Assembly: GCA_900155495.1 (NCBI GenBank)
Contig: FTLJ01000238.1
Span: forward strand, 35,869-99,868
Reading direction: 5' to 3'
Length of the DNA: 64,000 nt
Source: Porogramme epimiltina
Lineage: Eukaryota > Basidiomycota > Agaricomycetes > Polyporales > Polyporaceae
The notes under the pieces were generated by a model. That model made no database searches. It was not told the DNA's origin and saw nothing but the letters and a program-made list of their open reading frames with translations. The position numbers and the translations under genes are program-made. Shown in pieces: positions 22,676 to 33,937 of the stretch (the stretch's first letter is position 1; each line of letters starts with the position of its first letter).

Positions 22676-23919
22676 ATGCCCTCCTGGTTTCCCTGGGGGG
22701 CCAAGCCGCCGCCCCCTAGTCCTCTGGACAACCTCCCGAAGCTCCCGAAAGACAAGGACGAGGTCGTCACCGCGGTCAACAACAGTGTTTCTTCATTGCG
22801 CGCACGCATAGCTTCACTTCCGACAAACGTGCTCGTTGGGTCCGCCTTCGTTATTGGGGCTGCGTCGTCGCTCGGCGCTGTACGCATTCACGCGCGGTTC
22901 TTTCGCCGCATCCCGAACGAGTTCTGGGTCACCCCGGATATCTTGAAGCGCAAGGTCTGGATCAAGGGATATGTTACCAGGTCGGTAGTATACCTTCTCT
23001 ATGTCGTTCTTTTAGCCAAACCGCTTCCAGTGTAGGCGACAGCGATGGCTTCAGGATATTTCATACTCCCGGGATCGGCTGGCGGTGGCCCTTGAAGTTT
23101 AGGGGCATTCCTTCGGGAAAGAAAGGTGGGTACCTGTCCTACATCTGGGGTATAGTGTACTAGACTGATCTCTACGAAAGCGCTCGTTGGAAAGACCATA
23201 AGCATCCGAATCAGCGCTGTGGACGCGCCTGAGGTGAGTCTGATATGCTTCGCGAACGAGGCCCTCGCGCTAATTGTGGAACCAGACGAGCTCGAAATTG
23301 CCCCCCATGGCCCATTATCACGAAGCAAAGCAATGGATGCACGACCAAGTCTACGGGAAGTTCGTCTACTGCAAGCTCACAAAGAAGGACCAGTACGGCC
23401 GCATAGTGAGTGTGCATCCTTTTCCGTGACCCCTCTCAATCGAGCCGAGTTTCTTCCTTGAGGTTGCAGATGTCTTCGTGAAATCGCGCTTCCTGCCAGG
23501 CCGGTTAGGGTCGAGAGTGTCACTCTCGTACGAGATGTGCCGCCAGGGGTGGGCGTTCGTATACCGACAGACGGGAGCGGTATACGGGGACCTCACGCTG
23601 GAGGACTACAACCGCATCGAAAAAGAGGCTCAGTGCGTAGCATTCGTTCACCCTTTCGACTGTTGGTTCTGTGCTAATGTTGCACTACAGGGATGCAAGA
23701 CGTGGTGTATGGGTCAACGGCACGGACATCGAGACACCCGCGGAATATAAGAAGCGACTGCGCCGACAGCCATCACCAGACGACCCTAAGCCGGCTGCAG
23801 AGGAGACAGAGGAGGCCGAAGAGACAGAGGAGACAGAGGGTGATGAGGTCGAATCTTCTCCTGGCATGTTCGAGCGATTCAAGAAGATGTTCAGGAGGAA
23901 ATCACCACACAGAAAATGA
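22676..23919 (+). CDS. LCL3: LCL3-type membrane-anchored nuclease (SNase-like)
   Basis: Six exons (22676-22980, 23031-23125, 23181-23233, 23286-23405, 23463-23632, 23691-23919) give 323 residues. One membrane helix (about residues 42-62) precedes a staphylococcal-nuclease-like domain, the layout of fungal Lcl3, placed in the mitochondrial membrane. The catalytic set is readable: Asp in GDSDG, Arg, Asp and Glu in IRISAVDAPE, and Arg in DQYGR. The HFG-type stretch that usually follows DAPE is replaced by a divergent sequence at the start of exon 4, so that acceptor (23285) is the least certain. The C-terminal tail is Glu/Thr-rich and ends in a Lys/Arg-rich patch. The substrate is unknown. Confidence 0.85.
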
Positions 23920-24200
23920 GGGGAGCATTGATGTCGTTTACTTTCTAACACCACTTGGGATGTTCCCCGTGTACATACTTGGGTCTTGGCGCATGGACTT
24001 CGGAATATACACACCTATCACAGTAGATGGTTTCAAATAGCTCAGCATGACGCCCTTATCACTCAGACCATGTGCATAGACTCCCGCAGTCCCACTCCGG
24101 CTCCGGCTCCCGAGACCTCGACTGCGTGAACAAGTCTCCTCCTCGCGTTATAGAAGTCTCCAACGTCAAAGTCGGCTTGGCCGCGCAATCTAAGTGTACC
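23920..24200. other. short intergenic region
   Basis: About 280 bases between two plus-strand genes. No feature stands out. Confidence 0.4.
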
Positions 24201-26147
24201 ATGCTCAGCGCTTTCCTCCTCGCCCTCATCGCCGCGGAGGGCGCGGTCGCCGCACAGGTTCCTCTGCAACCACCACCTCTGACGCCGCTTCACCTCGCAC
24301 ATCTCACTTCTCCCGAATACACTTCATTTCTCGAAGACATCAGGAAGAATGCGTCTATACCAGGACTATCCGTCGGGGTGGTACGCCTAGGAGAAGACAA
24401 CGAACCGGTCGTGCAACTCGCATCTTCAGGGAGGAAGACGGAGGACGGCAACGGGCAGGACCTCACCGTAGATGTACGTTTCCTGGTGCCCCATCTCCCG
24501 TCCCTCCACTCACGCTGACGCGACGTGGACACGCTGTAGACCCTCTTCGGTCTCGCGTCATGCTCCAAAGCCTTCCTCGCGACCTCCGTCGGGATCCTCA
24601 TCGACGACTTCGCGCAAGGCAAAAACACGACGTCCCTTCCGTCTCACATCTCCCGTTTCGACTGGGACACCAAAGTCGTGGATATCCTTCCTACGGAGCT
24701 TGGGTGGGCCATGCAGGAGCCGGACGGGAGCGGGGTTGGTGGATGGACCACGCAAAAGGCGAGTATCAAGGACATTCTAGGGCACGTCTCCGGTTTGCCG
24801 CGTCACGACTACGCGTACGCGTTTGGGGATACGGCGGAGGACGTCGTGAAGCGGATGCAGGGACTCAGGACGGCATATGAGCTGCGCGAGAAGTGGTCCT
24901 ACAACAACCAGGTAAGTCCGAGTCATATCGCAGTATTGGTTAAAACAGGAGCTCATGGTGGACCGAAGATGTATGTGCTCGGGTCGTATATCGTTGCGCA
25001 CTACTCCGGCATGTCCTACGCGGACTTTGTCGAGAAGCGCATTTTCAAGCGTGTTGGGATGCAGGACACCACCGTTTGGCCGTCCATCGCCAACAGCTCT
25101 GGGAAGCTCTCAGACGCTTGGACCAAGGCCGGCCGCAGGATTCCCTTCTGGTTCGACGACACCGCAGTGGCTCTGAACACCGGTGCTGGAGGGGTCATTT
25201 CCAGCGCCGAAGACATGGTCAAGTGGCTCGCGGTGTGGTTGAACAAGGGAGTTGAACCTCTTACCAATAAGACCATCTTCCCGGAAAGCGTATATAACGC
25301 AGTGACTACCGCCAACTGGATCGCAAGCGGGCCGGGTTACAGCAGTGCTTATGGCTCGAGTATCGTCGGGTACTCCATGGGCTGGGAACGCTGGTCATAC
25401 GGGAACGTCGACGTCCTCGAGCACGGAGGAGCAATCCCCGGCTTCTCGATCCTCACCGCATTCTCTCCGAGACACAACATAGGCGTCTCAGTACTCTGCA
25501 ATGCGGACGAGAAGGCGATGCCTGCACGAGCCGTACTAAAGCGAACGCTGGATATCGTACTTGGCCTACCCCTTTCACCTCTAGACCTCGGGATGTACGT
25601 GTTTCCTCCCATACATTTTCCACCAGGGGCTGACATCATACCGCCTAGCTCCAAGCCTCGGGAGCTTCCTGCCCCTCCAGCGAGCGCTCCGCCCCCATCT
25701 CTAAAACTCGCGCACTACGAAGGGGTGTACACCTCCCCCGGCTACCGCCCGATGGCGCTCTGCCACGCCGGAAGCAAATCCACATACTGCAAGGACGTCC
25801 TTGCGAACATCACCAGCCTCGGCGCGCCGAGCGGCTTCACACGAGGGCTCTACGGCGCCTTCGACTCGATCTGGGCGACCCACGTCCGCCTCGCGCACTT
25901 TGCGGGCGACACGTTCAACATCACGTTCACCGCGATCATGCCGCACGGCTTCGGGCGCAACAGCACGCCCTTCGAGCTGTACGAGACGGGCACGTCCGGC
26001 GGGTGGGTCGAGTTCGACGTCGCGCCGGGCGGCGGGGAGGTCACGGGGTTCTCGCTTGTCGTGGACCCGCCTGCGGTCGAAGCGCGTGCGAGGAAGACGG
26101 GCGGGGGGATCAAGATGGCCGCGGATGCGTGGTTCGAGAGGGCGTAG
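24201..26147 (+). CDS. secreted serine beta-lactamase-like hydrolase
   Basis: Three exons (24201-24473, 24540-24911, 24969-26147) give 607 residues. The N terminus is a signal peptide (hydrophobic run ending near AVAA), so the protein should be secreted or membrane-exposed. The catalytic domain is the class C beta-lactamase / D-Ala-D-Ala carboxypeptidase fold: the nucleophile motif SxxK is SCSK (residues 98-101), YxN is YNN (212-214), and HGG (367-369) replaces KTG. In fungi such proteins act as esterases, amidases or unknown hydrolases rather than drug-resistance enzymes. A C-terminal domain of about 180 residues follows, as in fungal homologues. Several N-x-S/T sites fit extracellular glycosylation. 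Confidence 0.88.
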
Positions 26148-26685
26148 GGCTGGGGTGTCGCGGGATGAACTTTTGTCTGCTCGAGAGCGCAGGATGGGCG
26201 GAGATGGTTTATTCTTGGACCGCGAACATCAATCGCTCCCGGGTGGTGAGTCAGTGTAGCTCAGTTCGGGCTTATGTGAATGTCAATAAGGGTGCAGTTT
26301 ACCGGGCCGATGATGATATGAACATGGTTCACGACAATTCAATACTTCGAAGGCAATCAGATTGATCCCAGCACGGCGCGATCACACGGCATAGATTCAA
26401 AACCGTCCCACGGTTCGGGCTGGACTGCTCGCAGTTGACGCCTTTTCATGGATCTGGTGCAGGTTGCTACCCTCCAGAGGTCCTTGAGAACCAAGTACGT
26501 AGAAGCTTTGACGGCACCCCGTTCCGCTCTGACCGGGTCCAGACGCTGTCCAGCCATGCTGTGGTCGACGTAACTTGACTACATAATGGAGAAGGAACTC
26601 TAAAATCGTTCGGGAAGCACTAAGGTACGTATGCCCAGCACAGATATGAACGCCATCTCCTTACTTACCGACCACTAGCATCGAT
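26148..26685. other. intergenic
   Basis: About 540 bases between two plus-strand genes. No coding frame, repeat or clear TATA element. Confidence 0.4.
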
Positions 26686-27878
26686 ATGCCGCTCAACGCT
26701 CATGAGGCCATCGCGATAGTGCAAGTCGTTCTGTATCTTCCGATATTGGTCCTATCGTTTGCCCGTTCGTTCAGAAAACTCCCGGAGAGACGCATGGGCT
26801 GGGTAATGTTGGCAGTGCTCTCCGTAGGTACGCGATGATTGTATCCATGCCTCCTGCGTCGTACCGTGTACCCTTTTCACTAATCGTCTATATTGTTTCC
26901 GGGATGTAGTGGGGATAGCAACTGGTTCAACGGAGCTCGCTTCCTCTCTCAACCCAGACAACTTCGGCTTGCAAATCATTGCTACGTCCCTTGACGGTAT
27001 CGACCTGCCTGCCTTGCTAAATACCACCCTCGTATTCCTGGACATCGTGTCAGTACATCGGTTTATTGACAGCGTTACTTCACGGCGCTTATGTCTTATG
27101 CTCAGCGGCCAATATACCCTTGACCAACATCTCGTCTTCAAGTACGGGACGCGTATAATTCATCTTGTGTCATCCCTCAGTGTCATCCTTTTCGTGGTCG
27201 GGGGACTTGCCCTTGGAGCAGCAGTAGATCAAAACCATCTGGATCTCGGGGACACAATCAGACGTGCAGGCTACATCATCATATGCATCATGTACGCCGC
27301 TGTAGTTGGGGTTGCTGTGTATTGTCTCTGCAAGAGGGATCATGTGCTGAAGTATCGCCGCGAGGTACGCTCCAAACTACAAGGCTTCGTTTTACGCTCC
27401 GCTGACTTCTAGCCTCAATGTAGTTACTTGCGGCAATCCTCTTCACTCTACCATTCGTCTTCGTGCGCATCCTATACTCCACCTTGGGTGCATTTGCGAA
27501 ACCCCCGCTCGGATTCGACATCAGTGGAGACAGGATTTTTCTGCTCCCCGACGACGCACTTCAAACTTTCAACCCGACCACGGGAAACTTCGCCATCTTC
27601 ATTGTAATGAATCTCGTCATGCAGTACATCGTTGTGCTCGTGTATGTCGCTGCGGGAACTTTGATACTTTTGGAGATGGACGAAGTGAGTATGACGGTCT
27701 ACTGTACTCTACAGTGGGGATCTTGGCTGATTCGCGCTTTCAGTTTGTAGTCGACAGCGTCGAAATGTTCTCGAGCGCTAGGCTCGTCCCGTTCGACTGT
27801 GCGAGGGAGCCGCCGCAACCACAACAGCCAGAACCTGGGCTAAATAGCACTCATGTCGATGTCCTGGTTTCGAGCTGA
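26686..27878 (+). CDS. DUF7702-like seven-helix membrane protein, copy 2
   Basis: Five exons (26686-26827, 26910-27048, 27106-27364, 27424-27684, 27744-27878) give 311 residues. It is hydrophobic throughout, with helices such as AIVQVVLYLPILVLSF at the N terminus and FAIFIVMNLVMQYIVVLVYV near the C terminus. The KYRRE-LLAAILFTLPF and LYSTLGAFAKP blocks align with copy 1 at 16698-17774; intron phases agree and exon 4 is 261 bases in both. This copy has a longer hydrophilic C terminus (Pro/Gln-rich). No enzymatic motif is seen; a receptor-like or transporter role is possible but unsupported. Confidence 0.85.
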
Positions 27879-27981
27879 GTGTAGAATGCGTATGTTAGAA
27901 GAAAGGTGAGAATCAAATCATAATATTCGATGATACGAAAAGTAACGAAGTACGTGCTGTTCTTACAGATAGAGACTATAA

Positions 27982-29196
27982 TCAAGACGTTTGCTTCTCA
28001 AGAAACCTTCGGATATGTCTCACAACGTCTTCCGGCTGCTCCTGTTGCACCCAATGGCCAGCCTGCTCGACGAACACGACGTCTTCATCTTTCATGTTCA
28101 CACACACCTCCCTCTGCATCTTCTCCAGCGCCCCCGGACTCTGGAACGCGCCCCAATCCATCTTCCCAGCCAGGAACATCGCCGGCACCTCCACCTTCTT
28201 CCCGGAAAACATCCGCAACCCCCAGTCCTTCCCATCCATCTCCCCCAGCATCGCCCGATACCAGTTCAGGCCGCCCTGGAACCCCGCCCGCCCAAACTCC
28301 TGCACGTAAACCTCCAGCACGTTGTCCGGCAGCCACCGGCTCGACTGTCGCGCCACCTCCTCAGCCGTGGGGGCGTGCGCGCCTACGGCGGCGGGCATGT
28401 CCACGCCGCGCGGCATCACGTAGTAGTGCGGGAGGCGCGCTAGGCCCGCGACGCTCGCGGGCATGGGGAGTCCATGCGGGACCGGAGACGCGTTGCCTGC
28501 CCAGTCGGCGCTCTTGACGTGGAAGTACGCGCGGAGGAACGCGCGGAGACCCTCTTCGGAGGCCGTCATGTCGGCGTTGGCGCCGGGGCCGCAGAAGTAG
28601 CGCATGTAGTACTGCCGCGGGGGATCGAGACGTGCGAGCGCGTCGTCGAGCACGGCGGCAGGGACAGCAGCGGGACGGTTCTGTGGCGTTGCTGCGGGGC
28701 CACTTTCGACGGCAAAGGGGAGGGGCGGTGCGCCTGGGAACGGCGCGCTCATGAGGATAAGGCTGCGGAAGAGGTCTGGGCGGATGAGGGCGCAAAACCC
28801 CGCGACGGAGGAGCCAAAGTCGTGCCCGATGACGCAGGCCACGGACGTATGGCCGAGGGCAAAAACGAGGGCGATTATGTCGTGCACGAGGTTCAATAAA
28901 CTGTATGGTGAAAGGTCGTCTTCGAACTTGATTGCGGCGTGAGCGTGGTCTTGAAGAGGCTGGGTTCGTCCGTAACCGCGCTGGTCGGGTGCGACAACGT
29001 GGAAGCCAAGCTGCGCGAGTGGGAGGATGACGTCTCTCCAGGAGTAGGAGAGCTCGGGGAACCCGTGTAAGAGGACCAAGAGGGGTGCGGATTTGTCACC
29101 CGCTTCGAGGATGTGCATGTCAAGGTCGCGCACAGGTAGCGTGAGTGAACGTATGCCTTCCGTTAGTCCAGACCATTGTTGCGTAGAGCTAGCCAT
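27982..29196 (-). CDS. epoxide hydrolase, alpha/beta-hydrolase fold
   Basis: A single exon of 404 residues. The enzyme opens epoxides with water through an ester intermediate. HGFPE (residues 44-48) forms the oxyanion-hole segment, GHDFG contains the nucleophile D126, the acid lies in GKMDWGAF, and the catalytic His in GHWVQQEQP. The lid region contributes Tyr residues (QYYMRYF and LNWYRAM) that normally polarise the epoxide. There is no signal peptide, so it is probably cytosolic or peroxisomal. Substrate unknown; fungal homologues act on fatty-acid and xenobiotic epoxides. The first ATG is at 29196; the frame is open a little further upstream but without an ATG. Confidence 0.92.
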   Translation of the reverse strand: MASSTQQWSGLTEGIRSLTLPVRDLDMHILEAGDKSAPLLVLLHGFPELSYSWRDVILPLAQLGFHVVAPDQRGYGRTQPLQDHAHAAIKFEDDLSPYSLLNLVHDIIALVFALGHTSVACVIGHDFGSSVAGFCALIRPDLFRSLILMSAPFPGAPPLPFAVESGPAATPQNRPAAVPAAVLDDALARLDPPRQYYMRYFCGPGANADMTASEEGLRAFLRAYFHVKSADWAGNASPVPHGLPMPASVAGLARLPHYYVMPRGVDMPAAVGAHAPTAEEVARQSSRWLPDNVLEVYVQEFGRAGFQGGLNWYRAMLGEMDGKDWGLRMFSGKKVEVPAMFLAGKMDWGAFQSPGALEKMQREVCVNMKDEDVVFVEQAGHWVQQEQPEDVVRHIRRFLEKQTS

Positions 29197-29497
29197 AATG
29201 AATGGTCGGCAGTACAAAGTCGAGGTGCAGAAGCGGAAGCGGAAGGATTGAGAGAATGCGTGCTAGGTTCTAGTGGGGGGTGATCGGAATGTTTAGTCAG
29301 CCGTCCGGCGGTTGGTCTTACTTTGGTCACGCGGGGAGTTTAGTGGGATGTTATTGCATGCATCCTACGGTACATGGTATCTGAGAGGATGGAGGAGAAT
29401 AGTACGATACGAAGCATGATGAAAATATGCCATCGATGACAAGCGACGCCGTCAGCGCGAATCGAACGGCGCGGAAAGAGTGTCATGATTCCCGAAG
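29197..29497. other. short intergenic region
   Basis: About 300 bases between the epoxide hydrolase promoter side and the 3' end of the first kinase gene. Nothing recognised. Confidence 0.4.
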
Positions 29498-32096
29498 CTA
29501 GACTTTGTTCGCCAATCGTGCACTCCTCCTTACGCCTTGACGTTGAACTCTCGGTGCCCGAATGCTGCTCTTCCCCACTGTCTTCCTCGTCATAACCGCA
29601 GGCTGACCTTCGAGCGGCACGCCGAGGACAGAATGTGACGAAGGCGCCTGCAGCTTCTGGGACTCGTGCGGGTTGGATGCCATAGGAGTCGAACCGGAGT
29701 CGCATATCGATTCCCAATTGGACTGGATGAGGGCGCCTTCGTTGTCAATATCAGGCCATTGCACCGGGATGTACGTTCCCAGGAGCGCCATGAAGAACTT
29801 GTGTCTTGACGCTTTGGCCGCTTCCGTTCTGTCGACTTCAGTGGGGACAGTATCAACTTGAGAAGCCGTTGATTCCATCGCTTCTATAATGTCGGCATAC
29901 GCAATATCATACGCGATATCATACGAGTCGTCGATGCGATAAGCAATGCGGCGGGGGAGTGTGGGTGGTTCGCGCGGGGGGGAGTTCTTCTCCGTGGGCG
30001 GAGGTTGAAGCCGAAGAGCAGCTTGCCGCGACTCGTACTCCTCGACCTCGTATAGAGAGTGAAAAACTGCGTGCATTGCCGAGAGGACTCTGTCCAAAGG
30101 CGAGGAAAAGCGGAGGCGGTTACCAAAATCTGCAAAGGAAATGCGGGAGCCCAATTTGTCTTCAATCGCGTATAGTTTCCCTATGCCGACAACGTACGCG
30201 CCATCAACGGATTGATACTCGTCGAACAACCTCTCGATCAGTGCGGCGACGTCCGAGATGTTGGAGCGGAGATATCGAACGGCGTAATAGAGTATAACGT
30301 AGTAAAACGACTCCAGGTCGTCAGAGACTTCGGCCTTCAACTTAGCCTGCTTGAAGAGCCTATTAACAGACATAAATTGCCATGTTCCCTGTTGGGGATG
30401 TGCTCGTCAGCTCATGATTGAGAAGTCCCATCAATGAAGTTAGTCACCATGCTTCCCGGTTGTCTCCCCTCGAATACCCTCGGGTCCCTCGCCAACTTCC
30501 AGTCTAACAATATACCTTTCCAAACAAGCATCCGTTTTCCTTCGTGCACGATGATCTCTGGACAGATGAGAATGTTTCCGCCGCTGATATTGCCGTGTAT
30601 CAAATGTAAGAGATCCCAGGCATCATAATGAGCTAAAGTAGCGTTTCGAGTGAGAGCGTGTTGGCAGTCAGGAACTCGGGATGCTTACCAACTAAGCAGT
30701 TATGCACAATGGACAAGAGCTGGGCACCATCGGTGAATTTGTGCAAAGGCATACACACTTCCTCAACAACGAGACGATAGTGTCTATGACGGAGGAGGGG
30801 ACAGTCTAGGGCTAGATCTGCAGGATCAGCCTCGCGCTTCCGCTTCGAGCCAGAAGGTTGGTTGGTCTGTGAAACTGGAGCGGAACGTTTGAGTAGAGCG
30901 CCTTGCCAGAAGTTCGAACTTTCCGTCGCTTGATCGAGGATATCCCCATGACAAACCAAAGTTGGAACGTTGCGGACCTTCGCCGCGTTCAGCCTGGAAA
31001 GGATGTCACCTTCCCTCTCGCCGCCAGCGCAGTCGGCTCGCCACGTGTCCTTCAGCCAGGTGAATCGCTGAGTGATGGGATCGAAGGCGGCGTAGCCACT
31101 GGTGCCGCTCCCTGCCATTTTCGTATGACGGAAAGAAGGGCAGCACACGAGTAATCGACGGAAGCCATTCTCCGCGTGGTCGTCGGGAGCTTGTAGCTCG
31201 TAACGAGGCCAGTTGTCTTTAAGGGATTTGCGGAAAAGCGTGCGAATGTAGCTGAATGTGAACGGCTCCGTGGGCTCGCCGTCATCTAGGGCGCGCTCTG
31301 TTGCGTCGACGTCCGAGTCCCGCTTTCTAGCGACGGCATTCATGATCTTCCAGCGAGGATCTTCGGGAAGTATCCGAATTGCGGTCGGGTCCAAACCAAG
31401 ACGATTGGGAGCGTGGGCCGCTAAGAGGGAGATACGCGAGAGGACATGGCAGACGAGTTTCCAATCTTCGACGTAGTCGATCGTCCGGGTGGTCACCACC
31501 CCCGACCTATCCCAACGCATGACGCGAAGCTTGTTTCCCATAACGAGGAGCATGAGGAGGAACGTGCGGTGTTGGAGGTGGAAGGTAAGTTCCGCATAGC
31601 TGGCGACTTGATCTCGGGTCCTCTCTCGCAATCTGATGTCTCTTTCACGGGTGAGCTTGGCGTCGTCGAAGGGGTCGGGCGACCCCTCGTCGCAAATGAA
31701 CTGGACGGGAACTAGCTGATCTGCCCAGTGCGACTGTTTTCCCGTTGGTTCGTCCTTGGTAGGAAGCAGTGCTGTGTTGATCCTTTGACCACGCTTACTG
31801 TCAGGCACAGGATCAGGTCGGTCTTCACATAGGCAAAAGCTGAGGCCTGGAGTGAGATTGTTTGTGTTTATTGCTTCCTGCTGCAGGAGAAAATGAGCTG
31901 ACTAGTGTAGTTCATGACAAAAGGGACGTACGAAAAGAGCAGAGACTTGCGCTTCTTTCATCTCGTTCGCAAGTTTCAAGCGAGCGAACGGAGAGCTGTT
32001 ACGCTTTGGAGCACTGGGAAGAGGAGCACCAGGAGGGACGGCAAGGATGTGGTCAAGGAGCACGGAGTCTTCGATGAATATGGGGTGGTGAGACAT
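29498..32096 (-). CDS. fungal-type protein kinase (FunK1) 1, catalytic Asp replaced by Asn
   Basis: Four exons (32096-31932, 31880-30689, 30632-30448, 30388-29498) give 810 residues. It belongs to the FunK1 family expanded in multicellular basidiomycetes; targets are unknown. The N-terminal half carries family blocks such as WADQLVPVQF, RTFLLMLLVMGNK and LRVMRWDRSGVVTTR. The catalytic loop in the 185-base third exon reads HGNISGGN (from residue 465): the catalytic-loop Asp is Asn here, although the metal-binding DWK motif (equivalent of DFG) remains. The C terminus ends in a basic RRSARLANK tail shared with its neighbours. Upstream of the ATG, sequence matching the in-frame N terminus of the 35928-38728 paralogue contains TAA, so this copy starts later. 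It may be weakly active or inactive. Confidence 0.87.
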
Positions 32097-32751
32097 GATT
32101 GCAGCAATTTAGGCAAGATATTGACAAGTGCTGAGGACGAGATTCGACCCAATTAGTATCCGTGAAGCACGAATACGAGCGATATACGTTCAGCGCAAGT
32201 GTGAAGGAGAGGGTGAGAGAGAGAAACATACCTCAAGTCAAGTAAGTTCTGGTGTGAGCGTGGCCCGGGGCCCGGGGGGAAAACTTGAAGCGCCGTCTCG
32301 ATGAGCTCCGGTGTGGTGGCTAGCTCTCAAAGCGAGCAGAGGACACGTCCGGCTGGTCCAGGGAAATTCGCTGACATAAGTCAACTTCCAACATTTTGTT
32401 CGATGCACTTTAAAATAGGAGCAAGAACAATAGGACGCTAAGTAGGCGGCAAGGGGAAGCCGCTGAGCAACGTTCCGATTCTACGCAGTGAATCGGATTT
32501 ACAATGGAGGAAGCGCAGATTACATAAGATTTGCTTAGTCATTTCGTACCACCATCATTGATGGTGTGATTCTATTGGTGAAAAAGCCGCCTTCCATTTT
32601 GGGCTTCCCTTGGAATGAGGCTCCCGCCCTTCCGCTTAGGTAATCCAACCCACCGTTCTGTTCGCTCATTGGTCGTGCTGCCCGTTTCCCTTTTTGACTC
32701 TCCTCCAAGTGAGGCTCTCGCTCTTCCGCTTAAGTAATCTAACCCACTTGG
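32097..32751. other. intergenic, kinase promoter and pseudogene flank
   Basis: The part next to 32096 is the leader and promoter of kinase 1. The part from 32580 holds an imperfect direct repeat described separately. No intact gene. Confidence 0.45.
32615..32748. repeat. imperfect direct repeat, two units of about 40 bases
   Basis: Units at about 32615-32654 and 32709-32748 share the core GAGGCTC...CTTCCGCTTA...TAAT...AACCCAC. The few core differences are all transitions of C or G in the first unit to T or A in the second. The repeat ends just before the aminotransferase homology begins and may mark the breakpoint of that truncated gene. Confidence 0.6.
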
Positions 32752-33813
32752 CCTCGCATACCACCCTCTTCGCCGTCTGCTGTACGCCCCACTCCTCGAC
32801 ACTGACACCTTCTACCACATCTCGCCTGTGTACGCGGCCCGATTCCAAAGCAAGGACGAGACAGAAGAACAGTATGTTGGGCGCTCGCGGAAGAAGATAG
32901 GTGACAAGTTCCAGGAGCTGGGCCCGGATACTGTCATTGGTTGTGAGTATATTTCTTCCCGGCCTATGTGCGCGTTTTGACGGTATGGATGATGCATCCC
33001 AGTCGTTGCGGAGACGGTCGTCGGAGCCACCACCGGCGTGGTCACCCCTCCAAAGGGCTACTTCAAGGCGATGAAGTCCGTGTGTGACAAGTGCGGCGCG
33101 CTCTCCATCCTAGATGAAGCCATGAATAGAATGGGCCGTACGTCTTCCCCCCTCCCTTTCGCCCTTATCTATGCTGAATATCCCCCCCTCGTTCCTCATT
33201 CAGGCCTGGGTACCTTGCACGCACGGGAGACCTTCGGTGACGGCGCGGTACCCAACCTCCAGGCTGTCGCGAAGGGCCTCGGCGGCGGGTACGCCTCGAT
33301 CGGCACCGTGCTCCTCAGCAAGTGCATCGCCGACGCCATCAACGGCGCCTCGGGCTGGAAGCACGATCACACGTACCAGGCGCACCCGCTCGCGTGCGCC
33401 GCACCACTCGCGGTGCAGAAGATGCTCGCGGAGGAGAAGCTGGAGTCAAGCGCGTGAGCGAGTGGGGCCCGAAGATGGGCGCGCTGCTCCGCGCGCGGCT
33501 GCAGGGTGACCGCGCGCGCGCGAAGCCGTTCACGTTTGACGTGCGCGGCGCCGGCGCGTGGTGACTTCGACTTCGACGGCGAGGAGGCGACGGCGAAGGG
33601 GTACAAGGGAAGACGTTCGCGATGGAGGTGCAGGCGCGCGCGCTGCAGAACGAGCTGGTGATCATGGGCTTCACGGGCGGCGCGAGCTTCGACGGGGAGA
33701 GGGGGAACCACTGCATGCTCTCGCCCGCGTATAACGTCACGGATCAGGAGGTGGAGAACATTGTGGACGTGTTTGTGAAGAGCGTGGAAGTTTTGGAAGC
33801 GAACGCGCTGTGA
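32752..33813 (+). pseudogene. class-III aminotransferase, truncated and frameshifted
   Basis: The sequence still shows PLP-dependent class-III aminotransferase homology. HISPVYAAR and YFKAMKSVCDKCGA come first, then the cofactor Asp in ILDEAMNRMGR, the PLP-lysine loop AVAKGLGGGYASIG, HTYQAHPLACAA, and the C-terminal APAYN-like SPAYNVTDQEVENIV. Two introns (32942-33001 and 33139-33203) still splice in frame. About the first 130 residues of the family are missing, and the frame breaks three times: near 33440, at 33560 and near 33612. There is no start codon in a plausible position. The parent enzyme would have been a cytosolic transaminase of unknown substrate. It lies between two FunK1 genes. 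Confidence 0.85.
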
Positions 33814-33937
33814 GTGGGAGGCCAAGCAAGTGAAATTAGAGACTTGTGCTGTACAACATCACTAAGTTGAAGTGTGATGGTGGGGAAATGTAGCCATGCC
33901 TTTTGTAGAATCGGATCCGGCGGGGTCGTCCCCGCGG

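Noticed and set aside
24201..26147. Antibiotic-resistance beta-lactamase
   Set aside because: The motifs fit the broad class C serine hydrolase family, which in fungi is common and not associated with drug resistance; the gene has fungal introns and codon use.
29197..29217. Upstream extension of the epoxide hydrolase start
   Set aside because: The frame is open to 29217 but the codon there is TTG; the first ATG is at 29196.
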